Shown here one piece after another: positions 19,486 to 29,407 of a stretch of 64,000 nucleotides of DNA (position 1 is the first letter of the stretch; each line of letters starts with the position of its first letter). The notes beneath the pieces are model-generated. The model was not told the origin of the DNA. It did no database searches and saw only the letters and a program-made list of their open reading frames with translations. The position numbers and the translations under genes were made by a program. Source of the stretch: Candidatus Heimdallarchaeota archaeon (lineage in GTDB: Archaea; Asgardarchaeota; Heimdallarchaeia; Hodarchaeales; Hodarchaeaceae); the NCBI GenBank assembly GCA_011364965.1, contig RDOB01000005.1, positions 147,210-211,209 on the forward strand, written 5' to 3'.

Positions 19486-19619
19486 CAATTGAAAATCTAT
19501 CTATGGCCATTATTTATAAAACTAAGGAGTTTCATTGTCTTCATAATCAGTTAATTACCTGAATTTAATCACTCCATTTTGCTTTTAACACCTGAGTAAA
19601 TTCCTTCGTTTCACCCCCT

Positions 19620-20972
19620 ATGAGCCAAACAGAAAGTAATGACGAAAATCTATTGAATAACCACTTTCCTAGACTGACTTATGTACTTGGACTAGGAAAT
19701 TATATTGGTTCAGTATTGTTTGACAATCTATATCAATTTCTTGCGATTATGCTAGGTGCTACGGGCATTATTCAGGGTTTTTTGACTTCTTTTCGTCAAT
19801 TAGGGGCAGCTCTATTTAATCCTCTTTGGGGTTATCTCGCTGATAAATTTGATAGAAGATTGTTTTTGTTCGGGGGAAATTCAGTGTTATTTCTTGTTTC
19901 CTTCATCATTCCATATTCTCCTACCCCTCTAATTGTCTTAATTTTGCTAATATTTCAAACTATCTTAGGATTGGTCGTCGTTGGTCCTGCTTGGTCTGCC
20001 TATCTTGCAGATTTTACCACTTCCAGAACTAGAGGGACAGTGCTAGGACGAATCAGTTCATTTATCACATTAATAGGAAATTTTATATTATTGATAACAA
20101 CCTTTTTCATGGATCTTATGGATCCTACACGCCAAAATATCCGAACATTAACCTTTCCGTTTTTTATTAGCTCATTTGGGTATGCTTTTGCAATGATTCT
20201 CACGGTTTTTTTACCCAAGAGTCGAAAAATTTTAAAAGAGGAAAATCGACTAATTAAAAGAGAATTAAGTTGGAAAGAATTCATAAGACAATTACCCCCT
20301 CCTCTGAGAAAATTCTTGGTTGCAGATTTCATATTTACTTTGGCTTGGGGTGCAGCGTGGCCGCTTTTTCCTTATGTCACATTTGGACTTTCTCACAATT
20401 GGTTTGAAATTGGTGTTTTAGCATTCTCAATGGGTATTACGGTAGCAATTAGTCAAAATATTGGTGGTTGGCTAACAGATCAAATAGGACGTAAGAAAGT
20501 CATACTGGGTTCACGTGGAGCTTTAATTCTTCCTCCATTTTTTGTAATAGTTGCAATACTGACAAATGAAGTCTCCTGGATCCTTGTTACTAATATCATC
20601 ATTGGCTTTTTTTTGGGGGGCTCTACTATTGCCATCCAAACATTGATCTTTGATATTGCAGAATTAACTCCTGAAAATAGCAATCGAAAAGCAACTTATA
20701 TCTCATTGGTAGGATTGATGGGTGGAATAAGTGCTTTTATTGGTTCAAGCATCACAGGGTTAATTCTACAGATTCTGAGTGGGTCTCAACGACCGGATTT
20801 AGAGTTAATTGGAGCTCTTATGTTCATAGTGTTTTTATGTCGATTTGCCCTTTGGTTCGGCTATTTTACCATAGAGGATCCCATTGCTTTTCAAAAAGGT
20901 ACAGCTTCTAATCCCCTCCTTTCCATTGTTAGTTTTGTGAGAGGGAAATTCAATCTATTTCCGCGTAAATAG
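19620..20972 (+). CDS. MFS transporter
   Basis: A 450-residue protein with about twelve membrane helices. Motif A is seen in both halves: GYLADKFDRRLFLF after helix 2 and GGWLTDQIGRKKVI after helix 8. The central cytoplasmic loop (KSRKILKEENRLIKRELSW) is basic. The architecture fits drug or metabolite efflux carriers, but the substrate is not predictable. The start is ATG 19620, and a TATA-like element (TTATTTATAAAA, 19510-19521) lies about 100 bases upstream. Confidence 0.88.
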   Translation: MSQTESNDENLLNNHFPRLTYVLGLGNYIGSVLFDNLYQFLAIMLGATGIIQGFLTSFRQLGAALFNPLWGYLADKFDRRLFLFGGNSVLFLVSFIIPYSPTPLIVLILLIFQTILGLVVVGPAWSAYLADFTTSRTRGTVLGRISSFITLIGNFILLITTFFMDLMDPTRQNIRTLTFPFFISSFGYAFAMILTVFLPKSRKILKEENRLIKRELSWKEFIRQLPPPLRKFLVADFIFTLAWGAAWPLFPYVTFGLSHNWFEIGVLAFSMGITVAISQNIGGWLTDQIGRKKVILGSRGALILPPFFVIVAILTNEVSWILVTNIIIGFFLGGSTIAIQTLIFDIAELTPENSNRKATYISLVGLMGGISAFIGSSITGLILQILSGSQRPDLELIGALMFIVFLCRFALWFGYFTIEDPIAFQKGTASNPLLSIVSFVRGKFNLFPRK

Positions 20973-21260
20973 AAATTCTTGCCTCTCCTTTGATATTATC
21001 TATATAAATCCCCCTTTTTAGCACAATCATGCTTGATACTGGTTCTTGGAAGAACAGGCAGATTTCAGTATAAATTTCGAAACAATAACAATACAGATAG
21101 CATCGAGTGAGTATATGCGTGTAAAAGATTAAGTAGATTTTTTAGAGAATCAGTAAGATAGCTGATTCATCAAGGACTTAGAAAAGAACAATTATTAAAT
21201 TGTAAAGTACAAGAAAGTATAAGGAATTTAAAATTATTAAAAGTTAGAGGTGGGACAAAT

Positions 21261-21920
21261 ATGGCTGTTCCAACCATATTAAGTTATTCACCTACATCAT
21301 TTGATTATGCTCTTGTAAATGTCGTCCGAATAACCGTAATAGTCCAAGCCATACTTTTTCATGGATTTTTAATTTGGTACATGTATCAAGAAACCCAGAA
21401 GAGAGGGAATCCCATTCCGTGGGTATTACTGGTTTTTTTCTCAAATCTTTTAGGTATAATCGTTTACTTCTCTATTGCAAAGGATAAGATAGACCCAAAA
21501 ACACGAATTGCATCCGCTCTTTGGTTATTTACTGCATTTCTCCTTATAGTCCGTGGTGGTTTACTACTCATTGAAAGTTCCTCCGTTATCATGGGATTCA
21601 TGGGAAGTTTTTTCTTTCTAATTATGTTATTACCCATAATTCTCTTCATAGAAACATCAGGGATTTTCGCTCTTTATATTGGGTTTCAAGTGATTAAAGG
21701 CTTTTTGGATAGTTCTGAAATCCTAAATAGTTATATTCTTGTAGGATTGGGATTGGGGTCATTTCTCTCTCTAATTCTGTCTTTTGGTATAAGGAAAGAA
21801 ATTAACGTCATTCCATATATTGCATTTATTATATTTCTCGGTATCTGGTATATTATAATAGTCTATGCGTGTAGAATTCGGAAGCCAATCCAACTTCAAA
21901 ACCATCCGTACGGAAACTAA
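21261..21920 (+). CDS. Polytopic membrane protein of unknown function
   Basis: A 219-residue protein with about six hydrophobic helices. The early part (WYMYQETQKRGNPIPWVLLV, then FFSNLLGIIVYFSI) resembles the phospholipase-D-nuclease N-terminal style helix pair found in many small archaeal membrane proteins. GAGGTGGG precedes the ATG at a good distance. The next gene starts 4 bases after its stop, implying one transcript. Confidence 0.65.
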   Translation: MAVPTILSYSPTSFDYALVNVVRITVIVQAILFHGFLIWYMYQETQKRGNPIPWVLLVFFSNLLGIIVYFSIAKDKIDPKTRIASALWLFTAFLLIVRGGLLLIESSSVIMGFMGSFFFLIMLLPIILFIETSGIFALYIGFQVIKGFLDSSEILNSYILVGLGLGSFLSLILSFGIRKEINVIPYIAFIIFLGIWYIIIVYACRIRKPIQLQNHPYGN

Positions 21921-21924
21921 GTCT

Positions 21925-22629
21925 ATGGAAAATAGAAAACAGATAATGCAAAAATGTCAGCAGGGAGCATTCATTTTTGGCATAATAGCAACTAGTTTAT
22001 TTGTTATCTTCTCAATTATTGCTATGACGTTCTATCCAGGAGGGTATGCGTTTTTCAGCGATCCTCTCAGCCAACTAGGATTTACCCAAATTGAAGGGAA
22101 CTCTAATTTTCTTTCAAGTACTTTATTCAATTCCAGTATGTTCCTAGTTGGTATAGCAGTGGCCTTGATATTTCTAAGTATGCTTCCTTTTTTCAGTAAG
22201 ACTCTTATAGAGAAATGGTTTAGTATAACAGGTTCAATTTTCGCTGTTTTTTCAGGAATTGCATTATGTGGCGCAGCACTTACTCCAGGGGATATTAATT
22301 TCGAAGCACATGTGAAATTTGCTCCATTTACATTTTTATTTGGTATCCTAATGGTAGTTTGTTTTGCAATTTCCATGATTGTTAATAAAAACTATCCTAG
22401 AAGGTATACCTTCATAACAATCCTCTATGTGCTGATAATGATTAGCTTTTTGACATTCTTGATCATTGGCCCATCCTATGATACCCCTGAAGGAGCAGCG
22501 TTTCAAATAACCACTCAGAAGATAGCAATCTATTCTGAAATGATAACATTATTTCTTTTGTCTTATGGAGGATTCAAATATAGTCAATCTAGACTTCCCA
22601 ATATACCAAGAAAGGAAAATTTCCTCTAA
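21925..22629 (+). CDS. DUF998 family membrane protein
   Basis: About 234 residues from ATG 21925, immediately after the previous stop. A longer open frame from 21865 overlaps that gene and is not preferred. About six helices; the DUF998 hallmark FYPGGYAFFSDPLSQLGF follows the first helix, and ALTPGDINFEAHVKFA sits in the loop before helix 4. Known for the family: membrane proteins without a proven function. Two further members of the same style occur at 44917 and 54560. Confidence 0.8.
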   Translation: MENRKQIMQKCQQGAFIFGIIATSLFVIFSIIAMTFYPGGYAFFSDPLSQLGFTQIEGNSNFLSSTLFNSSMFLVGIAVALIFLSMLPFFSKTLIEKWFSITGSIFAVFSGIALCGAALTPGDINFEAHVKFAPFTFLFGILMVVCFAISMIVNKNYPRRYTFITILYVLIMISFLTFLIIGPSYDTPEGAAFQITTQKIAIYSEMITLFLLSYGGFKYSQSRLPNIPRKENFL

Positions 22630-22830
22630 AATCCCCATTAAAGTCGTTTTCTAGTCTATTTCAACTTGATTCAAAGAATAATTGGTTTTGTCAATTTCAT
22701 AAACAAATATCCTTAAGAGAATAAATTCAGGAATTTAAAGTCTAGCTAGTATCCGAAAGTTCCATAGTCGGTAATAGTTCTCTATTCGCTAAAATTACTT
22801 TAAAATTATCCGATATTAAGGTAGAAGAAG

Positions 22831-23286
22831 CTAATAATCTTCTGGATAATTCCAAAAACATTTTTCACATTGAATAGGAGTATTTTCAAGATTCCAGCAG
22901 TTAGTGCAGCTGCGTTCGGGCTCTTTTTCAGGTGCATGGTGTTTAAGCCGCGCGTTACCCAGTTGTTTGAGCTTGGATTTACGAGGTGTACAATCTCCCT
23001 TGGAATGATAATATAGATATTTAGGTAGAGAAGGAGAAGCATCGGGCTTGGGTAATACAATAAAATTGATCTCTGTAATCCGAAAATGACAGGTGTGTCA
23101 GATTAAACGGGTATGGGAAAAATCTGTGGCAAAATCTTCTTCCTGCCAATTTCTGAAGAACTCCAGCCCAAATTTTTTATGCTGTCTGGTTGCTTTAGGA
23201 AGAATAGCTTCTTCTATTTCCTCTGTATCTTCAGGTTGGTTCGATCTATTAAATTCCTCAATATCTTTCTTTTCTTTACTTATCAT
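22831..23286 (-). CDS. Zinc-ribbon protein interrupted by in-frame TGA
   Basis: One frame runs from ATG 23284-23286 to TAG 22831-22833 (151 codons) with a single TGA at 23098-23100. The first 62 codons encode a charged helix-rich segment (KEKKDIEEFNRSNQPEDTEE, then FFRNWQEEDFATDF). After TGA come HTCHFRITEINFIVLPKP and a clear C-terminal zinc ribbon, CTNCWNLE...CEKCFWNYPEDY. The TGA precedes HTC, so Cys or selenocysteine there would complete a CxxC or UxxC pair. Trp or Arg are equally possible from sequence alone. No family is recognised. A TGA-terminated 62-residue product and a broken gene are the alternatives. Confidence 0.55.
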
Positions 23287-23526
23287 TTTCCTTCTATCTC
23301 CCTCCCTGTTTGGAGATTTCCTCTTAATGCCATTCGGAGTATTTTTGAATTAGAGTTATGGAGAATTAATAAAAAGTTGAATGTGATAAACATTCGACTT
23401 TATATTTATAGAGATCATCCGAATTACAGTACTAATCTAGGGGATAATGTTTCTTAGATATTTAATGCGATATGCAGGTCAAAATATTTACAATAAGGGA
23501 TATATAGAACAGGGAAGCATAACATC

Positions 23527-24396
23527 TTAGAAATTATCATAATCAAAAAAGAGGGGTAATATGATATGAATCCTATTGGGTAGGATCCAGGAACGGAAGT
23601 TGAAGAAAGCTGACACATATACAAGATATTCATAAATAAGCTGGTACCCGGTTCTTTGTGACAGATCTTCTGAGTCATTTAGGAAAAAAGAAACTGAGAC
23701 AGAAAAGGGATTAAACATCTCCACTTCAATTTTAATAGGCTGAGAGCACCAATATAGGAGTGTTCGAAAGAAATTTGTTAGAAAATGGGAATTTCCCCAG
23801 ATAACAGGGTCATTAAGTTGTCCATGGTTCATTTCCAATTTATTAAGAATATTAATTGTTGTATGTGAACGATCACCGATATAAAAACTCGCTTCCCGAA
23901 GAATAGAAGATAAAGAAGTAAGCTGAATCTTCTGTGTTGTTCCCAATAACTGAAGCAAATCCGAGGCAACGATTGTAGCTAACTCTTGTCGTTTTAAAGC
24001 GTTAAATATCTTATCTTCAAGAGCTGAGTTCCTAAATGGAATTCTTTTTCCTAGATTCAGAATTAGACTTGATGTGCGGAGTTCATGAATACACCTTTCC
24101 ATCCAAACAGATGTTGTAAAAGCTTTATCAGGGAAGAACTGTATTATTTTATGGGAGTTCCCCTCAATGTTCGAAGAGACAAAAAGCTCTCCACTTCTAA
24201 CATCCGGTAGAGAAAAATTCTGAGTCGATGGATGTAATTTGAATAAGTTTGCTAATGTTTGGGAAAAATATTCAATCTGGTTTTTTTCAAGAGAGATGAC
24301 CAAAAAGGCGCTAAAAGGAATTTTGAACGGGTCCTCACAGTAATTTCTTCGAGTGAGTGGATTTCTCGTTATTATTTTTTCAAAACTGGGTTCCAT
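23527..24396 (-). CDS. Degenerate histidine-kinase-like protein
   Basis: A 289-residue soluble protein, last of a three-gene unit. The first 90 residues could be a PAS-like sensor (FLVISLEKNQIEYFSQTLAN). The middle holds HELRTSSLILNLGKR, resembling a kinase H-box (HELRTPL). WGNSHFLTNFFRTLLYWCSQ then lies where an N-box would be, followed by beta-rich sequence ending the domain. ATP-binding Asp and Gly boxes are absent, so activity is doubtful. It overlaps the upstream gene by 17 bases. Confidence 0.5.
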   Translation of the reverse strand: MEPSFEKIITRNPLTRRNYCEDPFKIPFSAFLVISLEKNQIEYFSQTLANLFKLHPSTQNFSLPDVRSGELFVSSNIEGNSHKIIQFFPDKAFTTSVWMERCIHELRTSSLILNLGKRIPFRNSALEDKIFNALKRQELATIVASDLLQLLGTTQKIQLTSLSSILREASFYIGDRSHTTINILNKLEMNHGQLNDPVIWGNSHFLTNFFRTLLYWCSQPIKIEVEMFNPFSVSVSFFLNDSEDLSQRTGYQLIYEYLVYVSAFFNFRSWILPNRIHIILPLFFDYDNF

Positions 24397-24700
24397 TTTC
24401 TACACATAGCATTTTCTTAAGATGTTCCTGCAATTTCTTAAAGATATGTGGATGACTATTACATTTTATCTCAATTAAAGGATCTATCGTCCTAGAGCTT
24501 AAAAGAAAGAATTCTGATTCGATATCTAGGTTAAGGGAATTCAAAAACCATGAAAGCAGAACCCTTCTAGAATTAGAATCATCCTCATCCCTGAGCTTTA
24601 AGACCACACGATCTTCTCCAAAATAAAAATCCTTAAACAGGTAAATTGATAGGAAAAAAAGAAGAAGGGACTCTATTCTAGTATCTTTTTCACAAGTCAA
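24380..24700 (-). CDS. Small hypothetical protein
   Basis: A 106-residue protein from ATG 24700, ending in TGA inside the next gene. It has a Leu/Phe-rich helix (SLLLFFLSIYLFKDFYFGED) and a following beta/alpha pattern with RVVLKLRDED. It might be a small roadblock- or sensor-type partner of the downstream kinase-like protein, but that is a guess. It lies 23 bases after the 48-residue gene and is likely co-transcribed. Confidence 0.45.
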   Translation of the reverse strand: MTCEKDTRIESLLLFFLSIYLFKDFYFGEDRVVLKLRDEDDSNSRRVLLSWFLNSLNLDIESEFFLLSSRTIDPLIEIKCNSHPHIFKKLQEHLKKMLCVENGTQF

Positions 24701-24723
24701 GATCTTATCCTCTGATTAACTTG

Positions 24724-24870
24724 TTAAAATCCAGGTGGAGGAGGTGAATTTGGTGGTGCTGTACCTGTGATAACTTGGATACTAAAAAGAGTCGCCAGAA
24801 GCAACAAGGGAATTATTTTGATGATATAACTCTTACTAGGTTTTCTTAACATTCTCAAATGTCTTCTCAT
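24724..24870 (-). CDS. 48-residue single-pass peptide with proline-rich tail
   Basis: A short gene from ATG 24868-24870 to TAA 24724-24726. A basic N-terminus (MRRHLRMLRKPSKSYIIKI) is followed by a hydrophobic helix (IPLLLLATLFSIQVI) and the tail TGTAPPNSPPPPGF. This is the layout of a secreted or membrane-anchored peptide. It is first in a unit with the two genes downstream. No homologue is recognised. Confidence 0.5.
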   Translation of the reverse strand: MRRHLRMLRKPSKSYIIKIIPLLLLATLFSIQVITGTAPPNSPPPPGF

Positions 24871-25018
24871 GGGATTTTACACCAGCCCACCTAAGTATTC
24901 ATCATTCACTTTAATTCCAAGCAGGATCTTTTATCCCATTTTTTATAAAGAAATGAGCATTCTTGATAAATCTTATACGTTAAAATGTTATTTAATGTAG
25001 GTGGATGGAAACTAGAAA

Positions 25019-26512
25019 ATGGAAGAGCTGGGGAAGCAAAAATATGTGAATGAGGAAATTTTATCTGTAAAATTTCCCTCCCAAGCAACCCCGATTGAGA
25101 AGGAATTTTTTTCCAGCTTAACAAGATATTACGAAAAAATAAAAATTAATTGTAAAGAATCAAAATCGGTACCTAAAATCTGCAACAATTTATATGAAAA
25201 GGATACTGTACCATTTCTCAATAGGTGGCACGAGCATTTTTCCTTTCTTCAACCGAGCCCAACCTATTCTGGTTGGCCTTACTATTCTTTCGAATTACAC
25301 CTACCAGATAAAGTAGTCCTAATACCCCATAGAGCGGTTGTTTATGAATTTATCAATCCTGATAATGTAATAAAAACCAAAATATCCAATCTTAGAAATA
25401 TTTCGGAATTTGTACAATTGTTCAACCGCTTTTATACAAATATAAGTGTCAATTTAAATTTAAATGATCTCAAAATTATCAAAGGGCTTACATCCAAACG
25501 TTTTTTACAAAGTAGTTCTCGATTTCCGACTAATGAGAAGATGGCGAAATTATGTGGATGTACCCGTCAAACGTTTACCAGAAGATTCGACGTTCTAACA
25601 ACTGGTCTCTCCGTCATTTATCTAAATTGTAGAATTGATGTTGGTAGACTCGGTTACGAAACATTTAACTCTATACTTCCTTTAAACCAATTTGAAAAAG
25701 TCAGGGAAGAGTGCGAAAAATATTGTCTAGCTGTAATACCAATTAATACATTTTCAAATATCTCACATACCGAATCATATTATCTTATTATAAGCCAAAT
25801 TCCAATTCATCGAAATGATTCTTATTCGATTCTCTCAAATGGGGCACATGGATCATTTCATCAGCGATTATCACAAGCTTATATTGGATGGAATCTCAAA
25901 ACGATCCATCCAGACTCTAATCTTCGGTGGAAAGTTCTTCCACCGATTCTTTCGACACAAACTTGGACAGACCATATAATATCCGAAAATAATGGGATTT
26001 TTTATGATTTAAACCCTCAAGAGTATAATCCATCTTTGACTTCAAGCGAAATTAAATTATTGAGCTATTTTGAAAAATATGGCTTCGTTCAAGATAAGAA
26101 ACTCGCCACCACGCTAGGATTATCATTAAAGACTATTCAGAATACATGGAGACGATTGAGCCAACGCAAACTGTTTCATCGATTTTCATTTATTTCTAAT
26201 ATTGGCTTAGACTTTAAACCGTGGATCACCATAATCGGAAAACAAGAATCACATTCCCCTCAACTCATTGAGAATATTGTAGAACATCTGAAATTCTTCC
26301 CATTCTGTTTTTTATTCTTTGAAACTGGAAACCGCGAGAATTCTCATCCAATAATAACAGGAGTGCTTCATATGCCTCCAGCATGGGTGGATGACTTCTT
26401 TTTTAAAATTTCACTACTTTCAGAATTGCAATTCGATGTAAACGTCAATTTTGCCCATAATCGGATAATAAAACAGAACATCAATCTCGAAGAAACTTAT
26501 AATAAAAAATAA
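25019..26512 (+). CDS. Transcription regulator with two helix-turn-helix domains
   Basis: A 497-residue soluble protein built as a tandem repeat. The first HTH is at about 172-196 (NEKMAKLCGCTRQTFTRRFD) and the second at about 340-386 (DKKLATTLGLSLKTIQNTWR). Each is followed by a beta-rich domain beginning with a G-Y/D-F style strand (DVGRLGYETFNSIL; NIGLDFKPWITIIG), which resembles Lrp/AsnC-type ligand domains. It is divergently transcribed from the three-gene kinase-like unit, and the 148-base spacer holds AT-rich promoter-like sequence. It probably regulates that unit. Family assignment is tentative. Confidence 0.6.
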   Translation: MEELGKQKYVNEEILSVKFPSQATPIEKEFFSSLTRYYEKIKINCKESKSVPKICNNLYEKDTVPFLNRWHEHFSFLQPSPTYSGWPYYSFELHLPDKVVLIPHRAVVYEFINPDNVIKTKISNLRNISEFVQLFNRFYTNISVNLNLNDLKIIKGLTSKRFLQSSSRFPTNEKMAKLCGCTRQTFTRRFDVLTTGLSVIYLNCRIDVGRLGYETFNSILPLNQFEKVREECEKYCLAVIPINTFSNISHTESYYLIISQIPIHRNDSYSILSNGAHGSFHQRLSQAYIGWNLKTIHPDSNLRWKVLPPILSTQTWTDHIISENNGIFYDLNPQEYNPSLTSSEIKLLSYFEKYGFVQDKKLATTLGLSLKTIQNTWRRLSQRKLFHRFSFISNIGLDFKPWITIIGKQESHSPQLIENIVEHLKFFPFCFLFFETGNRENSHPIITGVLHMPPAWVDDFFFKISLLSELQFDVNVNFAHNRIIKQNINLEETYNKK

Positions 26513-26524
26513 CGGAAAAAAGAA

Positions 26525-27613
26525 TCATTCAGTCTTAAAAAAGGTTGAAATCTTCGCTAATCCTTCACTAACTTGAGATAATTCTTGAGCATTCCTAGAT
26601 ATTTGTGTAATGGAAGCGGTTTGTTCTTCTGTTGATGCAACAACTTCTTCGGTAGATGCAGAGTACTCCTCAGATTGAGTAGCAAAATTTTGGAACGTTT
26701 CACTTACCATTCCTATTGTGGAACTCAAGTGCGCAAGTAAATTTGTAAATTTCATCTGTGTTTCTTGGGAGTTATGTTTTGATTCTTCAGCTAATCTCCG
26801 AACATTATCTGCCACTACAGAGAATCCTTTTCCATGCTCACCAGCTCGTGCAGCTTCAATGGAAGTATTCAATGCAAGGATATTGGTATTATGAGCAATA
26901 TCTTCAATGATTTGAAGAGAAGATTCAATCTCCTTTCTTGCCAAATTAAATACTTTGAGCAGATTCTCGATATCCTTGATCCCCGCTATGGCTGATTCTG
27001 ACTGTATATTCGCTCCTTCACTAATATTTTGTATAGTTGCTGTAACTTCTTCTGATATGGCAGTAAGTTCCTCGGAAGTTGTAGCTAGATCGTCAGCCAA
27101 CGTATTTGCTAATTGGGCTGATTTCTTAATTATTCCAATATTTGATTTCAGATTTTCGGTCATTATATGAAAAGATGAGGCCAATTCACCAAGTTCATCT
27201 TTCCGTTGCTGAAGGTCATTACTAATTTTAATTGTTAAATTTCCTTTAGCAATGGATTCTGTGGCTATAAAAGTAACAGATTTAAGGGGAATGACCAAAC
27301 TGCGGTATAAATAAGAAGCGATAGTAGCAATGATGATAAAAGTAATCAGTAAAAGTAAACACATCATCACAATATAAAGAAAAGAGGAATCCCCCCAGAT
27401 AGATTTGGCACGGACAAGAATCCCTGTAGCTAACCCCGTATAAACAACCAAGGTTGTCATAGTTATCACAAGCTGTAATACTATCGAATTTCGGGCTTTC
27501 CAAACCCCGACGCCGATAACAAGCCCTCCACTAATCAACATAATACTAACATCGAAAAACATTTCTTGAGCAATTTGTAACAGTCCATTTGAAAGCGATT
27601 GAACGTAAAACAT
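26525..27613 (-). CDS. Methyl-accepting chemotaxis protein lacking an extracytoplasmic sensor
   Basis: A 362-residue receptor. Three hydrophobic helices lie in the first 110 residues with only short loops. A HAMP domain follows ([20 protein letters not shown]) and then a signalling coiled coil. The tip is [20 protein letters not shown], with one Ala-to-Thr change relative to the other receptor here. With no sensor domain it may read membrane state, or signal through a partner. It begins 12 bases after the stop of the terpene-cyclase-like gene, so the two share a transcript. Confidence 0.9.
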   Translation of the reverse strand: MFYVQSLSNGLLQIAQEMFFDVSIMLISGGLVIGVGVWKARNSIVLQLVITMTTLVVYTGLATGILVRAKSIWGDSSFLYIVMMCLLLLITFIIIATIASYLYRSLVIPLKSVTFIATESIAKGNLTIKISNDLQQRKDELGELASSFHIMTENLKSNIGIIKKSAQLANTLADDLATTSEELTAISEEVTATIQNISEGANIQSESAIAGIKDIENLLKVFNLARKEIESSLQIIEDIAHNTNILALNTSIEAARAGEHGKGFSVVADNVRRLAEESKHNSQETQMKFTNLLAHLSSTIGMVSETFQNFATQSEEYSASTEEVVASTEEQTASITQISRNAQELSQVSEGLAKISTFFKTE

Positions 27614-27625
27614 CTTTGAAACACC

Positions 27626-29407
27626 TTAATTTTGTAACTTTAAATTTTCTAGCAATTCTATTCCTTTAGGTTCATGACTGAATAAAAAACAGGCCATTGA
27701 AAGATAGATGAATATCGGACCATGAGCTAAATCATTGTAACGAATAGGTCGAGGTCCAGTTCCTTCAGGAAAACTTTTCATTTGACCTTTAGTTAAGTAC
27801 TGGAGCCATAAAAGACTTTTTTCAAATAATGGATTTGAAGGATCTAATAAAGCCCAGATAATTGCTGCATAGCAAGTAGATTGTTGTTCACTTTTAGAGG
27901 AAATGTGTAATTTTGGCGAATAACCTCCATCAGTGTTAACGCTAGTCATTAAGCAATCTAATATTCTGGTTTTGAGTATAGTAGTTTGAGCTTCAAAGGA
28001 TGTTCCTTTTGTGAAAGGTGATACTTGAACAAGGTAGATTGCTATCGCAATTTGTGAGAGAGGGTAAATGTCACTAAAGGAATAAGCACAATATTTAAAG
28101 CTCCCATCCTCCTCTTGTGACTCTAGAAGATTAAGAAAAGCAGAGTTAATCATTTTAATCCTCATTTCTTCATTTATGAGAGTAGGAGGTAAAAGAGCAT
28201 ATAACATTACTAATCGGGCGGTCATCTCGGCAAGAGTTTCCGTAGAATGAAGATACATCGAAGATCCACCATCATCCCTACTGGTACGTCTAATAAATTT
28301 AAGTCCTCGATTTATCGCTTTCATTATCTCCTCTTTAGTATGATAATATGGTAGAAGCGTCAACATAACAAATATTGTAGTATCTACGTCACTTAATAGC
28401 ATCTGGGGTTGTAGTGGCCAACCTCCATCCTCATTCTGGGAAGTTAGGAGAGAGATTATTGTAGAAAAAGGAGGTTGATTTCCCTCGAAAAGCCATTTAA
28501 AAAAGAAGAAAAGGGAGGAGTTATATAATTTCATTGAATTGAGAACTGATAATCCCCCTTCTTTTCTACTAAGGTATACTTCGGATTTATGAATCCCATG
28601 CTGTATTAAATCAGGATATTTTGTAGAGAGAGCAAAATATTTTACAGTATGTAGAACCAAGAGAGTAAGAAATTGATTTTTTTGCCAAGTACCATCATTA
28701 GATTGTAATTCAAAGAGATCCCGTAAGTAATTAGACTGGATCAAAGAAGAATCATTATTTTGCTTTCCTACTATAAGCAGAAAGAGATAATAGTATACTC
28801 TCCTCCAGACATCAATTTCTTCAAGATTGACTCCAGATACGTTTAATTTTGCTGAAATAGACGTTAAAAAGGAATAAATTCTTTCTTTAACCTGATCATC
28901 TGGACTAGTATATAAAGCGAGTAAGTTGAAAGATAGAATTTTACGAAAATATCGCTTTAAATCACCCTCTTCTGCATCTGTTTTAAATAAATCCGCTAAA
29001 ATTGAATTATATTCACTAATCCAGGCATCAACTTTTCTACTTAGGGAATCGCTAGTAAAATTCTCTGAACAAATATAATAGAGATTAAATAAAGAATTTT
29101 GCAGATGTTGATCAAGGAAAGAAAGGATTGAAGGATTATTAGTTTGTCTAGCAATTTGAATTAAGGTTTCCTCGGAAATGGTTGCTTTTTCGGGAGTATA
29201 AAGAGTGAAATATGATGCTAGTAAGAGGGACTCAAGCAAACGTGCTTCATATCCAAATTCGACAAAACTACTACTTTTTTCAATATGTGAATGGATTAGC
29301 TGACTAGCGCGATCTAATATCTGTTTGAAAAGCTGTATGAATGGTTGATCAAATAACTCCTCAGGCTTCGGTCTTTTATCAGGTTGGTCTGAGATTTGGA
29401 ACTCCAA
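27626..29407 (-). CDS. Terpene-cyclase / prenyltransferase-like alpha-toroid protein
   Basis: A 593-residue soluble protein made of repeated helix pairs with QW-like motifs: LQSNDGTW (about 234-241), SQNEDGGWPL (323-332), SQEEDGSF and NTDGGY. SDVDTTIFVML (339-349) resembles the class II cyclase DxDD motif, with Asp340 and Asp342 kept. Family knowledge: squalene-hopene and class II diterpene cyclases protonate an isoprenoid with the middle Asp. Other alpha-toroid proteins do not cyclise, so the enzyme call is tentative. The start is TTG 29407. It is first in an operon with a chemoreceptor. Confidence 0.6.
   Translation of the reverse strand: MEFQISDQPDKRPKPEELFDQPFIQLFKQILDRASQLIHSHIEKSSSFVEFGYEARLLESLLLASYFTLYTPEKATISEETLIQIARQTNNPSILSFLDQHLQNSLFNLYYICSENFTSDSLSRKVDAWISEYNSILADLFKTDAEEGDLKRYFRKILSFNLLALYTSPDDQVKERIYSFLTSISAKLNVSGVNLEEIDVWRRVYYYLFLLIVGKQNNDSSLIQSNYLRDLFELQSNDGTWQKNQFLTLLVLHTVKYFALSTKYPDLIQHGIHKSEVYLSRKEGGLSVLNSMKLYNSSLFFFFKWLFEGNQPPFSTIISLLTSQNEDGGWPLQPQMLLSDVDTTIFVMLTLLPYYHTKEEIMKAINRGLKFIRRTSRDDGGSSMYLHSTETLAEMTARLVMLYALLPPTLINEEMRIKMINSAFLNLLESQEEDGSFKYCAYSFSDIYPLSQIAIAIYLVQVSPFTKGTSFEAQTTILKTRILDCLMTSVNTDGGYSPKLHISSKSEQQSTCYAAIIWALLDPSNPLFEKSLLWLQYLTKGQMKSFPEGTGPRPIRYNDLAHGPIFIYLSMACFLFSHEPKGIELLENLKLQN

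Noticed and set aside
23113..23457. Plus-strand 114-codon frame
   Set aside because: It lies antisense to the zinc-ribbon gene and reads as low-complexity Phe/Leu; judged a shadow.
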